64,000 nucleotides of DNA from Cacajao melanocephalus (lineage: Eukaryota; Chordata; Mammalia; Primates; Pitheciidae), in contig CAUYLG010071539.1 of assembly GCA_963573385.1 (NCBI GenBank), positions 1-64,000 of the forward strand, in the 5' to 3' direction. Position numbers and translations under genes: made by a program. This document shows positions 13,789 through 26,780 of this stretch, in pieces (within the stretch, counting starts at the first letter, position 1; every line of letters starts with the position of its first letter). The notes under the pieces were generated by a model. The model saw nothing but the letters and a program-made list of their open reading frames with translations. It was not told the DNA's origin and did no database searches.

Positions 13789-14201
13789 TTTTTTTTTTTC
13801 CTCTTGCTTTCTTACTTGCTTTCTTTAATTTTACTTTAAGTTCTGGGATACATGTGCAGAAAATGCAGGTTTGTTATATAGGTATACATATGCCATGGTG
13901 GTTTGCTGCACCTATTGATCTGTCATTTAGGTTTTAAGCCCTGCATGCATTAAGTATTTGTCCTAATGCTTTCCTGTTGCCCCCCACTCCTCGACAGGTC
14001 CCAGTGTGTGATGTTCCTCTCCCTGCGTCCATGTGTTCTAATTGTTCAACTCCCACTTATGAATGGGTATATGTGGTGTTTGGATTTCTGTTCTTGTGTT
14101 AGTTTGCTGAGAACAATGGCTTCCAGTTCATCAATGTCCCTGCAAAGGACATGAATTCATTCTTTTTTATGGCTTCATAGTATTCTATGGTATATATGTG
14201 A
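13789..14201 (-). mobile_element. 5'-truncated L1PA/L1PB, antisense
   Basis: T-rich tail, then the L1 3' UTR in reverse ('gttctgggatacatgtgcag', 'ggtttgctgcacctattgatc', 'tgatgttcctctccctgcgtcc') and the end of ORF2 ('cagttcatcaatgtccctgc'). About 413 bp. Clear target-site duplications: aatactggcattctttc at 13772-13788 and aatactggcattatttc at 14202-14218. Confidence 0.93.
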
Positions 14202-14282
14202 AATACTGGCATTATTTCTATATCACATATAAGGCAACCAAAAACACAAGAGTGTGTTTCAATAACTTGGCCAAGGAAACTA

Positions 14283-14653
14283 TATTAGTTCATTCTTATG
14301 CTGCTATAAAGAACTGCCTGAGACTGGATATATTATAAAAGAAAGAGGTTTAATTGACTCACAGTTCTGCAGAGCTGTAGAGGCCTCAGGAAATTTACAA
14401 TCATGGCAGAAGGAGAAGCAAACACGTCCTTCTTCACGTGGTGGCAATAAGGAGAAGAATGAGAACTGAGTGAGGGGGGATGCCTCTTATAAATCCATCA
14501 GCTCTTAGGAGAATTTACTCACTATCATGAGAATGGCGTGGGGAAAACAGCCTCCGTGATTCAATTACCTCCCACTGGGTTCCTCCTACCACACGTGGGG
14601 ATTACAGGAACTATAAGATGAGATTTGGGTGGGGACACAGACAAACCATATCA
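14283..14653 (-). mobile_element. THE1-type solo LTR, antisense
   Basis: Reads TATTAGTTCATTCTTATGCTGCTATAAAGAA... to '...gggtggggacacagacaaaccatatca', a complete MaLR LTR of about 371 bp in reverse. No internal region on either side. Confidence 0.9.
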
Positions 14654-15008
14654 GTCACTTAACTGGTAAGCAGCAGAGCTGCCCCATTTGAGGTTCCAAC
14701 CAATGCACTTTACCCTCCTCATTCATGTTTGTTGCCCTTATGAGCTGAATGCCTTCAAGTCAGTTAGCTATATTTCCTTATTTATTATTTGGAAATGTTA
14801 ATGCCCCTGTCTCTTAGAGTTGTACTGAGAAATACAAGGTACAACATATTTAAAAGTGCTCAGAGCATAGACGAAGGCTCACACTGTTTAGATCCCAGTG
14901 TGGTGCATCCTGTTGTTATGCTTCTGACACTTAGACATTACTGCCTCTCTAGACTCATTGCTATGATCTGAATGTTTTGTTTTCCCAGAATACTTATGTT
15001 GAAATCTT

Positions 15009-15328
15009 TTTGTTTTTTGCTATGTTTTTAATCTTTTCTATGTGCTTATTTTTTTTTAATTTTCCATCAGACATCAGGGTAAAGGTGGTATTTGGTTACA
15101 GAAGCAAGTTCTTTAGTGGTGATTTGTGAGATTTTGGTGCACCTATCACCCAGCAGTAAACACTGCACCAAATTTGTAGTCTTTTATCCCTTGCCCCCTC
15201 CCACTCTTCTTCCCAAGTCCCCAGTGTCCATTGTATCAATCTTATGCCTTTGCATCCTCATAGTTCGGCTCCCACATATCAGTGAGAACATATGATGTTT
15301 GGTTTTCCATTCCTGAGTTACTTCACTT
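15009..15328 (-). mobile_element. 5'-truncated L1 (L1PA/L1PB) inside the MLT1
   Basis: Antisense L1 3' UTR and ORF2 end: 'ctttagtggtgatttgtgag', 'ggtgcacctatcacccagcag', 'gatgtttggttttccattcc'. A target-site duplication of about 22 bp with two mismatches flanks it (14987-15008 and 15329-15350, core ATGTTGAAATCTT). Confidence 0.9.
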
Positions 15329-15460
15329 AGAATACACATGTTGAAATCTTAATCCCCAAAGTGATGGTATTAGGATCTGGAGCCTTTGGGAGGTGATTAG
15401 ATCTTTAGTGAAGAGCGCCTTCATCAATGGAATTAGTGCCCTTATAAAAGAGGCCCCAGA

Positions 15461-15636
15461 AAAGCAAAATGGGTAACTAAGTGAGATGATGAATATGTTC
15501 ATCTCTTCCCTGTAGTAACCGTCTTACTCTATATGTATCCTACAACATCATGTTGTATGACTTAAACGTACATAATCAAATTAATTTTTTAAAAAAGAAA
15601 TAGTCCCATTCAAAAAAAAATTATGTTAAAAAACAT
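15461..15636 (+). mobile_element. Short L1M 3' end inside the MLT1
   Basis: 'gggtaactaagtgagatgatgaatatgttc', 'catcatgttgtatgacttaa' and an A-rich tail match the 3' end of L1MB/L1MC-type elements, sense strand. The host sequence 'aaaagaggccccag' (15446-15459) is partly repeated as 'aaaaggcctcagag' (15637-15650), consistent with a target duplication. Confidence 0.6.
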
Positions 15637-15843
15637 AAAAGGCCTCAGAGAGCTGCTTTGGCCCTTTCACCATTTGAGGACATAGCTAGAAGGTGCTGTG
15701 AGTCAGAAAGCCCTCACCAGACACCGAATCTGTTGGCACCTTCATCCTAGACTTCCCAGCCTCTGAAACCATGAGAAATTAATTTCCATTGTTTATAAGC
15801 CACTCAGTTTATTTTGTTATAGCAGTCTGCACAGACTAAGACA

Positions 15844-16581
15844 CCCAGAAAACCTCCAAAAATTTTATACCACTTAAATAATATGATTCTTTGCACAAAG
15901 AAAAGCATGAGCAGAAAGTCTGAAAAACATGAGCAACACTCAGGTGTACCCTGAATCATAAAGGTCAAGGTCATAAATGGGATGTTTATGACTAAAATAG
16001 ATGTCAGGTGCCTCAATGAAGAGTTTAAAATTGATGCCAAATTTAGTTTCAGGCCCTGATATGAGCTCCAACAAAGTGGCGGGGGGATGGTGGGATGGGT
16101 CGTTCTCTGTGTCTGTTGTGCAGTCTGTGCCTAATGGACTGGTCCATGTGCTAACCTTTAAGACCTTTGGTTTTGTCAGTTACATGAAGACATGCTTTTG
16201 ACGTCAAAAGTAACCTTTCACTGGAGTCCTAATGTAGGCCTACATATTTCATACTTGGTGATGGGTTTGAGTAGTGTTCAAATTCACCAACCTCAAACAC
16301 CTTGATAGCCCCCCTCAGTAACTCAAGACTGAAAATGTATCATTAATGCTCTTGTCAGTTCAATGTATTGCACCTTTTAAAATGTGAACATCCCTCCTAG
16401 AGGGGAAAGATCCCTTTTTGGAATGTTTTCAGTTATTCAATTTGTTTAAGTCTCTTCCTAGTCAGTGACTAAATGCTACCCCACAAAAAAGAAAAAAAGA
16501 AAGTGGAGGCTCTTTATTCACAGACGTAAATGGGAAATGAGGAATTAAGAAGAATATTAACACAGGGAGGGAAGGGATTTA
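15844..16581. other. Unassigned sequence
   Basis: No gene or repeat recognised between the MLT1 and the next MaLR LTR. Confidence 0.45.
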
Positions 16582-17286
<705 letters not shown>

Positions 17287-17479
17287 GGCACTAGGTCCAG
17301 AAAGCTCATTGCACAATTCTCCCCTGAACACCTGCAAAGGCTAAAGTCACAGGGACTAAATTCAATTAAGGAAGGCTTTCTCTTTCACTCACCAAGTGAC
17401 TGCATAGAAATAAGTGGATATCTTGCTGCCATTCTTTTCCATTCAGTCTATTTGCTACCCGGTAGCCAGACTAATTTTG

Positions 17480-17720
17480 ATGAAGTATAAATGAGATTAT
17501 GTCACTCCTCTCTTCGAAATCTTTCAGTAGCTCCAAGTTGTTCTTAAAGTTAATGATAGCAGGTCTCCTTCCCGTGGCCTACCAGGCCTACTTGATTCCC
17601 TGCCTATTTCACAAATTTCAATTTACAGTAGTCTCTTTCTTTGTCACCGTAGTCTCTATAGCAAGTGTTCAATAAACATTTTTAGTGCTAAATTATTGGA
17701 AAAGGAAGGATCTGTCCATC
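17480..17720 (+). repeat. L2 LINE 3' fragment
   Basis: 'tcttcgaaatctttcagtagctcc', 'ggcctaccaggcctacttgattc' and 'gttcaataaacatttttag' follow the L2 3' end (ORF2 tail, then the conserved terminal hairpin region), heavily decayed. Confidence 0.6.
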
Positions 17721-18119
17721 TATAAAAATTACTGACATTCAGACATTGGACCAATTCAAACACTCAGCTTCCTTCCTGCTTCATACCCCTTTTCATCCTT
17801 TATTTCTGTCCCTCTACCCTATCTCCCATCCTGCCAACCTGGAGGTCAGTGTACTTGTGTTCGTTTTTATTATTTACTTATTTAAAAAAAATAAAATAAG
17901 ACTAATCACTAGCCTATGGGGAGATTTTTATAGCTTTCATCCTTCCTCTCTTATTCTCCAGTTCTGTCTTGGTACCTGTTTGCTGATCTTTTCACTGCTA
18001 TCTCTCTTTTATTCTCCTTTTGCAGGACCCATAACTCTGCCAGTCCTCCTGCGATGACATCGAAGCTAACCTGCTCCTCCTGAAGGCTAGCAGCACTACT
18101 GACTTTGCCTTGTCTCTCA
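17721..18119. other. Unassigned sequence
   Basis: Nothing recognised between the L2 fragment and the MIR. The open frame at 17746-18057 has no recognisable domain. Confidence 0.4.
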
Positions 18120-18345
18120 TTTTAAAAGAGCACAAATGCAGAGCCTGCAGACACAAATACAAATCCCAGCCCAAATGCTTATTGGCCATATAAACCTGAG
18201 TAATTTCCTTAACCTGGCTTCAGTTTTCTCATTTGGAAAAGGAGAAAATAATTGATTTTCAGGGTTGTTTTGAAAATTAAATGATAGAAAGTATGAAATA
18301 CCACAGTACCTAGCACAAAGAAAGTCTTCAATGAATTTGTTTCTT
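18120..18345 (+). repeat. MIR SINE, nearly full length
   Basis: Starts with 'tttaaaagagcacaaatgcagagcc', has 'aatcccagcccaaatgc', the core 'cctgagtaatttccttaacctgg', 'cagttttctcatttgg', and the 3' end 'agtacctagcacaaagaaagtc', in the right order and spacing for MIR. Confidence 0.8.
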
Positions 18346-19514
18346 TTCCTTCCTACTCAAACCACCTGGTCTTGTGTTCTACTCTAAGGTGGACACTTAT
18401 TGGTTCATATGTCTGTTCCACATCTATTCTTCTTCCTGAAAACAACCAGATTTTCTTTTGGAAAAATTATCTATCCTGTACAGTTCTGGTGCGGCTGTAA
18501 ATTGGTAGCCTTACTCTCTGTGGACTTGATCTAAACTTGTCCCATTCATTCCTTTACCCTTAGACCTACAAAAAGACACATGAATAGAAAAAAACAATAG
18601 AGCCAGAGTTGCTCTTGCATCTGGTCCTGATTCCTCCCTGGCATCCAAACTTGGGTTTCCAGCCTCTTGTCCATTCCATGAGCTGCTTGTTATCCCTTTA
18701 ATACATCCCCTTTATTGCTTAAGTAACCAGAGTCGTTTCCTCTTACTTGCAAATGAAGAATCTTATCTGAGAAGTATTTCTCTATGAATCCTTGAAGTCT
18801 CATTACACTTTACCTTGTTTTGTTGTAATTTGTATATTTGCAAGGTCAGATGCTAACTTTTAAAACTTTGTTCACATATTTTTTCTTCCATGAGACCTTT
18901 CTTAATATGTCTACTTGTTAATTTTTCTATTATTCAAACTCTGAGTGTTGGCATTAATAACCAAGAGTTATTATTTGAATATAGATGTCTCATTTTTCCT
19001 TCAAGACTTCAATAGAATTGAACCAACTTTCTGAGTAGAATGATAGCTGGTTGATCTAACTAGTTTCATTAACTAAACTCACCAAAAGGACAAATGCAAA
19101 CCCCCTGCCAGGTAAAGATATTTAAACAAGTAAGAGGTCTTCTCAATATACAACACTTTGCATTCCCAAAAGTAACCAAACAAGGGAGATGAGGATGTCA
19201 GATTGAAGGGTGCTTAATGGAGTCTTTCAGGGACTTCCTCTGGGAGGTCAAAGAACTCTCTACATATGTGGCAGCCCAACCTACCTGCACACAGGCTCTG
19301 CATGAATAATAGATGCTTTATATGCAGCCTCCTTGACTTTGAATTTACTATTTCCATTCTACCGGTAAAGAATAAATGGCTCATGGAACTTCAATGACTT
19401 GGAACACTGTCTTCTGAATATATCAAGGTCTCCAAATCCTGAGCTTTTTCCACCTAACATCATTAAAATGTTGATTGATGATAAGAGGTAGCAGAGGGTA
19501 AAAGGAATCATCAT
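18346..19514. other. Unassigned sequence
   Basis: No gene or repeat recognised in this 1.2-kb stretch. Confidence 0.45.
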
Positions 19515-19640
19515 AGGGAGTGTCAAGTGAAGACTGGATTCTAATAGCAGCCCTGCCACTGTCCAGCTAGTTGGGTCACCTTCGGGCAGTCACTCAATTT
19601 GTTATAGGCTTTAGTTTTATTATTTGTATTAGGTCGAAGC
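19515..19640 (+). repeat. MIR SINE fragment
   Basis: 'gattctaatagcagccctgccactgtccagctagttgggtcacc' matches the MIR core (TGCCACT...AGCTGTGTGACC); the 3' half is lost. Confidence 0.6.
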
Positions 19641-19765
19641 CTATGGAGATTCTGTTTTTGTAGGTTACAAAGGTCAGAGTTCAACAATTTAATAAAATGA
19701 GGCTGTAGGAGGAGTATGACAACGTGATTTGTTGTTGTCATCTATTATTTTCCATAATTACAATT

Positions 19766-20165
19766 TGTGCTATGATCTAAATGTGTCCTTCAAAATTCAT
19801 ATGTTGAAACATAATTGCCAATGTGATGATATGAATTATAATATAAAGAGATAGAGCCTTTAGGAGGAGATTAAGTTATGATTGTAAATGGAATTAGTGA
19901 CCTTATAAAAAGCTGGAGGGAACTAACTAGGCCCTTTATTGCCCTTCTCTCTTCCAAAATATGAAGACACAGCATTCATCTCTTCTGTCCGTTTGCCCCT
20001 TCTGCCATGCGAAGATGCAACATGAATGCCTTACCTCACCATATCTTGAATCTGCAGGGACCTTGATCTTGGAATTCCTATGTCCAGAACTGTAAGAAAT
20101 AAGTTGTTATAACAGATTAGCAGGTCTCATATATTTTATAATAGCAGCAGAAACAGAATAAGACA
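19766..20165 (+). mobile_element. MLT1-type LTR, sense
   Basis: 'tgtgctatgatctaaatgtgtcc', 'ttcatatgttgaaacataattgcc', 'attagtgaccttataaaaagc', 'atatgaagacacagcattc', 'gggaccttgatcttggaattcc', 'agaactgtaagaaat' and the end 'gcagaaacagaataagaca' are MLT1 landmarks in order. Solo LTR of about 400 bp with internal decay. Confidence 0.8.
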
Positions 20166-20948
20166 ATTTGATAGCCACCATGGTCTCTCTAAAAAAAATT
20201 CTGCCATGATTAATGGTGATGACTTTGCAAGGTCAGACAAGTCAGTTGACTCCCTGGGAACTGCATTACTTAGTATTGACATAGGATGATTCCACCCAAC
20301 CAGAAGCACAGTATGATAATTTTCTATTATTTCTATGCACTACATCAGGGTTTTAAAACTTGGATACCAAAGGCAAGGAAACAGTGAATGCTAGAATAGT
20401 TCACTGAAATCTTACTTCATTTTGTTATGTGAAAATTTAGAATAAGGATAAACAGGAAGAACCCAAGGAATGGATCTGAATTTCATTTTCCTTTTGCCTT
20501 TTATCCCAATTATAGAACCGTTTCCAGGAGTGGCTGTCCCATGGAAATCCCATGAGTCTTTTGTTGTAATCAGGACAGGAAGCCTAATGCTTTAGGATGC
20601 TGTAATTATGTTTTCCATCAGTGTTTTCTCAGGGGACTGGCTTCAGAACCCAGAAAATTCTTCTCAAGGAAATGAAATTGTTCTGATTTAAAAGTCATGG
20701 TAGTTTTTAGCTTCAGAAGTTTAGGAAAGGAAGTGATAGAATCAAGTAAGACTGAGGGTGAATGAAGTGGGAGATCACCATCTTTTAACCGTTACAAAGG
20801 GAGTCCAACTTGACTGTTTCCTATGTGTAGAAAGTTGGAATTATTGGAAAGTCTTCTGCATGGATGGCTGTTTAAGACAATGCAATCTAGATGTCAGCTG
20901 GGACATGCTCTAAAGATCTGAAAAAATTATGATGCTGAGTTCTTCATC
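20166..20948. other. Unassigned sequence
   Basis: No gene or repeat recognised. Confidence 0.45.
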
Positions 20949-21471
20949 TATTTCTACTGTGGTGTAACAAACTATACCAAAATGTAGTGGCTTAAAACAA
21001 CCACCATTTTATGTACTCATTATTCTATGGGTCAAGAATTCAAGCAGGCCTTAGTGGTGACATTGGCCAGGTCACTCAGTCAACTGAACTAAGTTAGTTT
21101 CTTAGAGGTCCAAGAAGGCTTTATTTGCATATTTATACATTGTATTTTTGTGCTTCTCTTGTATCCTGTTTCTCTTCACATGTGTAGTTTGGGCTTCCTC
21201 ACAAAACTGTGGTCTCATAGTTCATGATTTCTTGCATGGTAGCTGGCTTCCAAGAACTGTCTCAATATTGAAGTCAGAAGGCAGGGATCTCTTCAGGCCC
21301 AGCCTTAGATGTTATACAGCATCACTTCTGCTTCAGGTCATCCAGCAAGATTCAAGGGTATGGGAAACAGATCTCATTTCCTAATGGCAGAGTGGGAGAG
21401 GTAACATTGCAAAAGAGCATGTAGAATGGGAAATACTGCTAGGGTCATCTTGGAAAAGATAATCTACCACA
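20949..21471 (-). mobile_element. Old MLT1-like LTR, antisense
   Basis: 'ctactgtggtgtaacaaactataccaaaatgtagtggcttaaaacaac' is the reverse of the conserved MLT1 3' end ('GTTTTAAGCC...GTAATTTGTTA'), and 'ttggaaaagataatctaccaca' is the reverse of its 5' end. Divergence is high; the subfamily is not assigned. Confidence 0.65.
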
Positions 21472-22500
21472 CTTGGCTTATGAAAACTTAAAGCCATTCT
21501 CATCATTTCTCTGAATCCTTGCTCCAAATCACCCATGGGAGTGACTAAAGGCTTAATTGCAACTGCACAGCAATTCGACTTCTCCCTCTGCTTCCCCAGT
21601 TTCCTCTATGAGATTGTGGCTCAGACCACTCTCTAGTAAACTTTCTGCACACAATTCTCCACCTCAGATTCTGTCTCTTGGGAATTAACCTAAGAAAAAT
21701 GTTTTTGTGTACTTTCCTGCAATGAGAGAACTGCTCTTCTGTCAGAGACATCTTTTTCTCTAGGAAGATTAGCAGTAGGGTAGATATGCAAAGGAGTCAT
21801 CTTTGAACATCCAGATTAGAGTTTTTGAATTCATATCAGGATAATAATATTGAAATCCAGTATTTGTTATGTGAGAAGAAGAATTGTAAATTTCAAATTT
21901 TCTTTGCACATTTTATTTTTATATATGAAGAAACTTGCTGGGTGCGATTCCAGATCTTAGAATTAATTTAAAGCCATAATGTAGAGAGAATGCAAGGAGG
22001 GTTCCATCCACACAGAAAAGTAAATCTGAAAAGAGTGTAGCTCTTTCCTGTACCAAAACCCTGGAGATATGGTTAGAATCCCCAGAAAAAAAAATCGGAC
22101 AATCCCAGAGAGAAGTGGCTTACTCCTTGCTTTTTTAGAAGATTGGAAAGATTTCAAACTGTTTTGTAGATAATTAATTAGTAGCGGCTAAGGGAGAGAT
22201 TTAGGTAAATAAACAGGCAAAAGTACTGCTCTCTGAGTCTGTCTTTGCCCTCATCAACAATAAAAGGTATCTGCATTTCCTGCAATCTCATGTAGGGAGC
22301 TCAGTGTCCGGCAAGCAGCAAGGCTAATATTGCAAGGGAGTAAAGTTGTAATCATTTCTTTATACATCTGAATAGTGGAATATAGTCATTCTATCAACAG
22401 ATGCAACCTCTGCCACAAGGTTTTTATGGTCTACTTATTCATGTTTCTAGTTAATTTCAATGTTTTAGGGGGAACTGCTAAGCTAGAGATAGCCACTGTG
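21472..22500. other. Unassigned sequence
   Basis: No gene or repeat recognised. Confidence 0.45.
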
Positions 22501-22605
22501 TGCTAGTGGATCATAGAGCAAGAACATTTGTGCATCACTGGGGAATCTTTTTGAAGATGGTAACTAAGTTGAGTCCTGAAAGATGAGTAAAAATAGCTAG
22601 ACATG

Positions 22606-22712
22606 GGTTGGCAGGTGCAGCAAACCACCATGGCACACATTTATGCATGTATCAAACCTGCACATCCTGCACATGTATCCGAGGACTTAAAATTAAATTA
22701 ACATTTTTTTAA
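22606..22712 (+). mobile_element. Very short L1PA/L1PB 3' end
   Basis: About 100 bases of L1 3' end: 'ggttggcaggtgcagcaaaccaccatggcac', 'aacctgcacatcctgcac', then an A/T-rich tail. 'aaaatagctaga' before and 'aaaagctaga' after look like a target duplication. Confidence 0.8.
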
Positions 22713-22739
22713 AAGCTAGAGAAAAAGAGAGAGCAAATC

Positions 22740-22881
<142 letters not shown>

Positions 22882-23109
22882 TCAATGCAGAGAGGGCAAC
22901 TAAACAAAGGCACACTGGGAACAATAAACTAAGAGCCCAAACTGAAGTGGTAGCTTTAGATTTAAAGAAATAAATAGTTCAATGCAGTATAAATAACATA
23001 TTTAGTGTTCTGTTGAATTTGGAGAGCAAGAGAGAAGGAGGAGTCTAAGCCAATTCAAGGTTTGTACCCAGTACGTACCCAGTTGGGTACATACTGATTT
23101 TATTGAGAG

Positions 23110-23690
23110 ATGGTAAATTTGTTAGTGTGTGTGTGTGCATGTGTATGTGTGTGTGTGTGATAGGATAAGACTAAACAGCTTTAAAAAGATAAAGATAACT
23201 AACAATAATCCAGTAGCTTACCTGAGATACGCCTTTAAATACAGCCTCTCATACCTTAGGTCAAGGTCAGCATTCTAGGTTGGTGGGTAGCTCTGCTTCT
23301 TATTCAGTAACCCAGGTTCCTAGGTTGCTCTTCCATTCCTTAAAGCCTTGTCATCATCTGCATTGAGGCTAAGTTCCATAGATTCCAGATGCTGCAAAGG
23401 GGAAAGGAAAATGAAATATAGAAGAAACAGGTCTGGACATCTTAAGTCGCAGAGCTGGAAGTGGCACACATGACATTTGTTCACAATCCTTTGAGGAGAA
23501 ATTAACGTGGTCACAACTAACATCAGAAACGACCAGGAAATTGTGTATGTCTGGGAACCTCTATGTCAATTTGCAATTCTCTTTCTATGAAGGAAGAAGA
23601 TAATGGATTTTGGTGAACAGTGAGCAGTCTCTGCTACAAATAAGTAGGTGAAGGTGGCTAATGAGGTATATTTAAGAGCCATTGAACTAT
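23110..23690 (-). mobile_element. MaLR/ERVL-like LTR, antisense (left arm of inverted repeat)
   Basis: Read on the minus strand it shows LTR-like blocks: CACTTCCAGCTCTGCGAC, 'gagctacccaccaacctagaatgctgacc', and a 3' end similar to '...TGTTTAGTCTTATCCTATCA'. Bases 23328-23687 form the left arm of a large inverted repeat with 23915-24274. The family name is uncertain. Confidence 0.55.
23124..23160 (+). repeat. Imperfect (GT)n microsatellite
   Basis: Two GT runs broken by GCATGTGTAT. Confidence 0.85.
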
Positions 23691-24274
23691 GAGAGTAGAT
23701 GAGATCACAAGAGTGTGTGTGCAGATCAGAAAAGAGAGCAAAGGAGGAGGCAGCGACGTGTAGAAAAGGAGCTCGTGAAGGTGACCATGCAGGACTGTAT
23801 GCAGATAAGGTAGTACATCCCTCTCTTTGCTTAGATATTTATGATTGTTTTTGCCTGCCCAGCATCTAAGCCTTCTTCCTATGTTTGAAGAATTCCTCAT
23901 CTCGTAAATTTTGATGTTCAATGGCTCTTAAATATATCTTGTTAGCCACCTTCACATACTTGACTGTAGCAAAGACTGCTCACTGTCCACCAAAATCCAT
24001 TATCTTCTGCTTTTATAGAAGTAGAATTGCAAGTTGACATAGAGGTTCCCAGACATACACAATTTCCTGGTCTTTTTTGATGTTAGTTGTGACCACGTTA
24101 ATTTCTCCTTAAGGGAATGTGAACAAATGTCATGTGTGTCACTTCCAGCTCTGCGACTTAAGATCTCCAGACTTGTTTCTTCTGTGTTTCATTTTCTTTC
24201 CCCTTTGAAATGTCTGGAATCCATGAAACTTAGCCTCAATGTAGATGATGACAAAGCTTTTAGGAATGGAAGAG
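23328..24274. repeat. Large inverted repeat, 360-bp arms, 227-bp spacer
   Basis: Left arm 23328-23687 and right arm 23915-24274 are reverse complements. By hand count they differ at about 35 of 360 positions with no gap, about 90% identity. Shared landmarks include CTCTTCCATTCCTT at the outer left against AGGAATGGAAGAG at the outer right, and 'gttcaatggctcttaaatat' at the inner edges. Opposite-strand open frames in the two arms share LESMxLSLNxDDDKAxRNGR, as expected from duplicated DNA rather than from coding constraint. Confidence 0.93.
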
Positions 24275-24660
24275 AGGCTGAAGATGCTCCATTTTTCTTT
24301 CCCAGACTTCCTTGTATTGAGAGTGTGAGCATGTGACCTAGTTCTGCTAATCAAATGCATCTGTAAGTTGCAAGCTAGTAACATAGAGCATGGAAAACTG
24401 GAGAACCCTCTGGCAGCAGTGGTGGTTGCAGTGAGATAAGGTTTTCAGGACGGCCATGAGAGTGATGCTATAATCCAGTACTGATGATACTGGCAGTACG
24501 AACTGAAGTACTTAGTGCCTATGTCAGTAATGGTGATTACTGACATGTAATCATCATCATGTGTTCCAAGCAGGCCATTTCTGCTGGATTATTTTAAGTA
24601 TTGTTTCTGCCTGCAGAGCTTGTGAGCACCTTTTCCATCTTCCTCTGAGATTCTTAGATC
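23845..24660 (+). mobile_element. Second copy of the MaLR/ERVL-like LTR, sense (right arm)
   Basis: Starts near 'ttgtttttgcctgcccagcatc' and carries the arm 23915-24274. Beyond 24274 it differs from the left copy ('aggctgaagatgctccattttt', then 'gtgacctagttctgctaatcaaatgc'), which may be a different old LTR joined here. The 3' edge is approximate. Confidence 0.45.
24521..24546. repeat. Perfect 11-bp inverted repeat with 4-base loop
   Basis: ATGTCAGTAAT, GGTG, ATTACTGACAT: an exact hairpin-forming palindrome inside the old LTR-like DNA. Confidence 0.9.
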
Positions 24661-25566
24661 AATGCAAGATCATTACAGTAAATTCTTTTTTTCCTTAAAA
24701 GGCCAGAATTTCCTTAAAAGACCAGAATCTCTTTCTCCCACAATTAAGAGCGATTGCAATACATCTCTTAAAATGCACACTTTTGGTTTTTCCTTTCTAT
24801 TTTAAAGGTCTAATGAGTACGTTTCAAAATATTATCTAAGAAGGAAAGCATCTGCTTTTGAGAAAATGTAGGGGATCTAAATTTCTTGAGGAAAATATGC
24901 ATGTGCATAATGTAGGTCCTGGGACATAGGTTGTGGTAATAATCTATGATTGGTTACAAAAACCTCTACCATATTCAGAAAGGCAAACCTATAAATCATT
25001 ATGATTTAGAAAATGTTCTAGGTTTTGTTTTCCGTAATACAAGGCTGGTGGTTTTCTTAAATTGCACAAATATTGGTTTAGATCTTAAGAGAAACTGTAC
25101 ATGTGCTTTTAGCAGTGATTAAGTCATGGGACGTGCAGAAGAAATGTTAAGCTATCAGTTCTTCCTTAATGATGCAAATTTCAAACACAATTTTAAACTT
25201 ATTTCCCAGGTCAGGTGACTATTTCATAAATTGACCTATTCTCGTGGGAATAAGTTAAATATGTTATAATTTTAGACTTAGGATTTCTTTATCTGTCTAT
25301 CTCTGGACTTAGCTGTTGAGATAAACTCTCTAATTAAAAAGACACAGATTTAAATAGAGATAGAAGAGAGCTGATAATTTTATAAAAACTAGAAATCTGA
25401 CAGCACTATTTTGCATTAGGTTTATTTTAAATGATTTATTCTTTATGGCCCCTACTACTTACCTTCTCGTAACACTCTTTTCTGCCTCTTTTTACCAAGA
25501 CCTTCCTAAGTGAACACTGACTTCTCTATTCCACATACCCATCACTGGTCCTAAGTTATCCAACTA
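24661..25566. other. Unassigned AT-rich sequence
   Basis: No gene or repeat recognised. Confidence 0.45.
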
Positions 25567-25582
25567 TTCTTTTCATTTTTTT

Positions 25583-26569
<987 letters not shown>

Positions 26570-26695
26570 AATGTGGGGGTTAAGAGCACAGGTTACAGAA
26601 GGCCTGACTTAAATCAACATTGTCACATAGACAAATTATTTATCCTATGTCACCTTAGTCCTTGAGAATTAAGATTTTTAAATGATTATAGCTAA
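26570..26695 (+). repeat. MIR SINE fragment
   Basis: 'tgggggttaagagcacaggttac', 'ggcctgacttaaatc' and 'acatagacaaattatttatcc' follow the MIR 5' half and core. Confidence 0.6.
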
Positions 26696-26780
26696 TCCGA
26701 GTTCAAAATCAATTGTCGAAAGAATGCAAATAATCTGACTTTCCTCTGACCTGCATACTTAAAAGATTATTCTTGCTCTT

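Larger units (their letters stand above)
14959..15843 (+). mobile_element. MLT1-type LTR with two nested insertions
   Basis: A plus-strand MLT1 LTR lies in three pieces: 14959-15008, 15329-15460 and 15637-15843. Typical blocks are 'tgctatgatctgaatg', 'aatccccaaagtgatggtatt', 'gtgcccttataaaagaggcc', 'ccagacaccgaatctgttgg' and the end 'agcagtctgcacagactaag'. The gaps are an antisense L1 (15009-15328) and a short L1M 3' end (15461-15636). Confidence 0.85.

Noticed and set aside
23320..24336. Two related open frames on opposite strands (23320-23523 minus, 24127-24336 plus)
   Set aside because: Their similarity follows from the inverted repeat. Differences are not concentrated at third codon positions and neither has a known domain.
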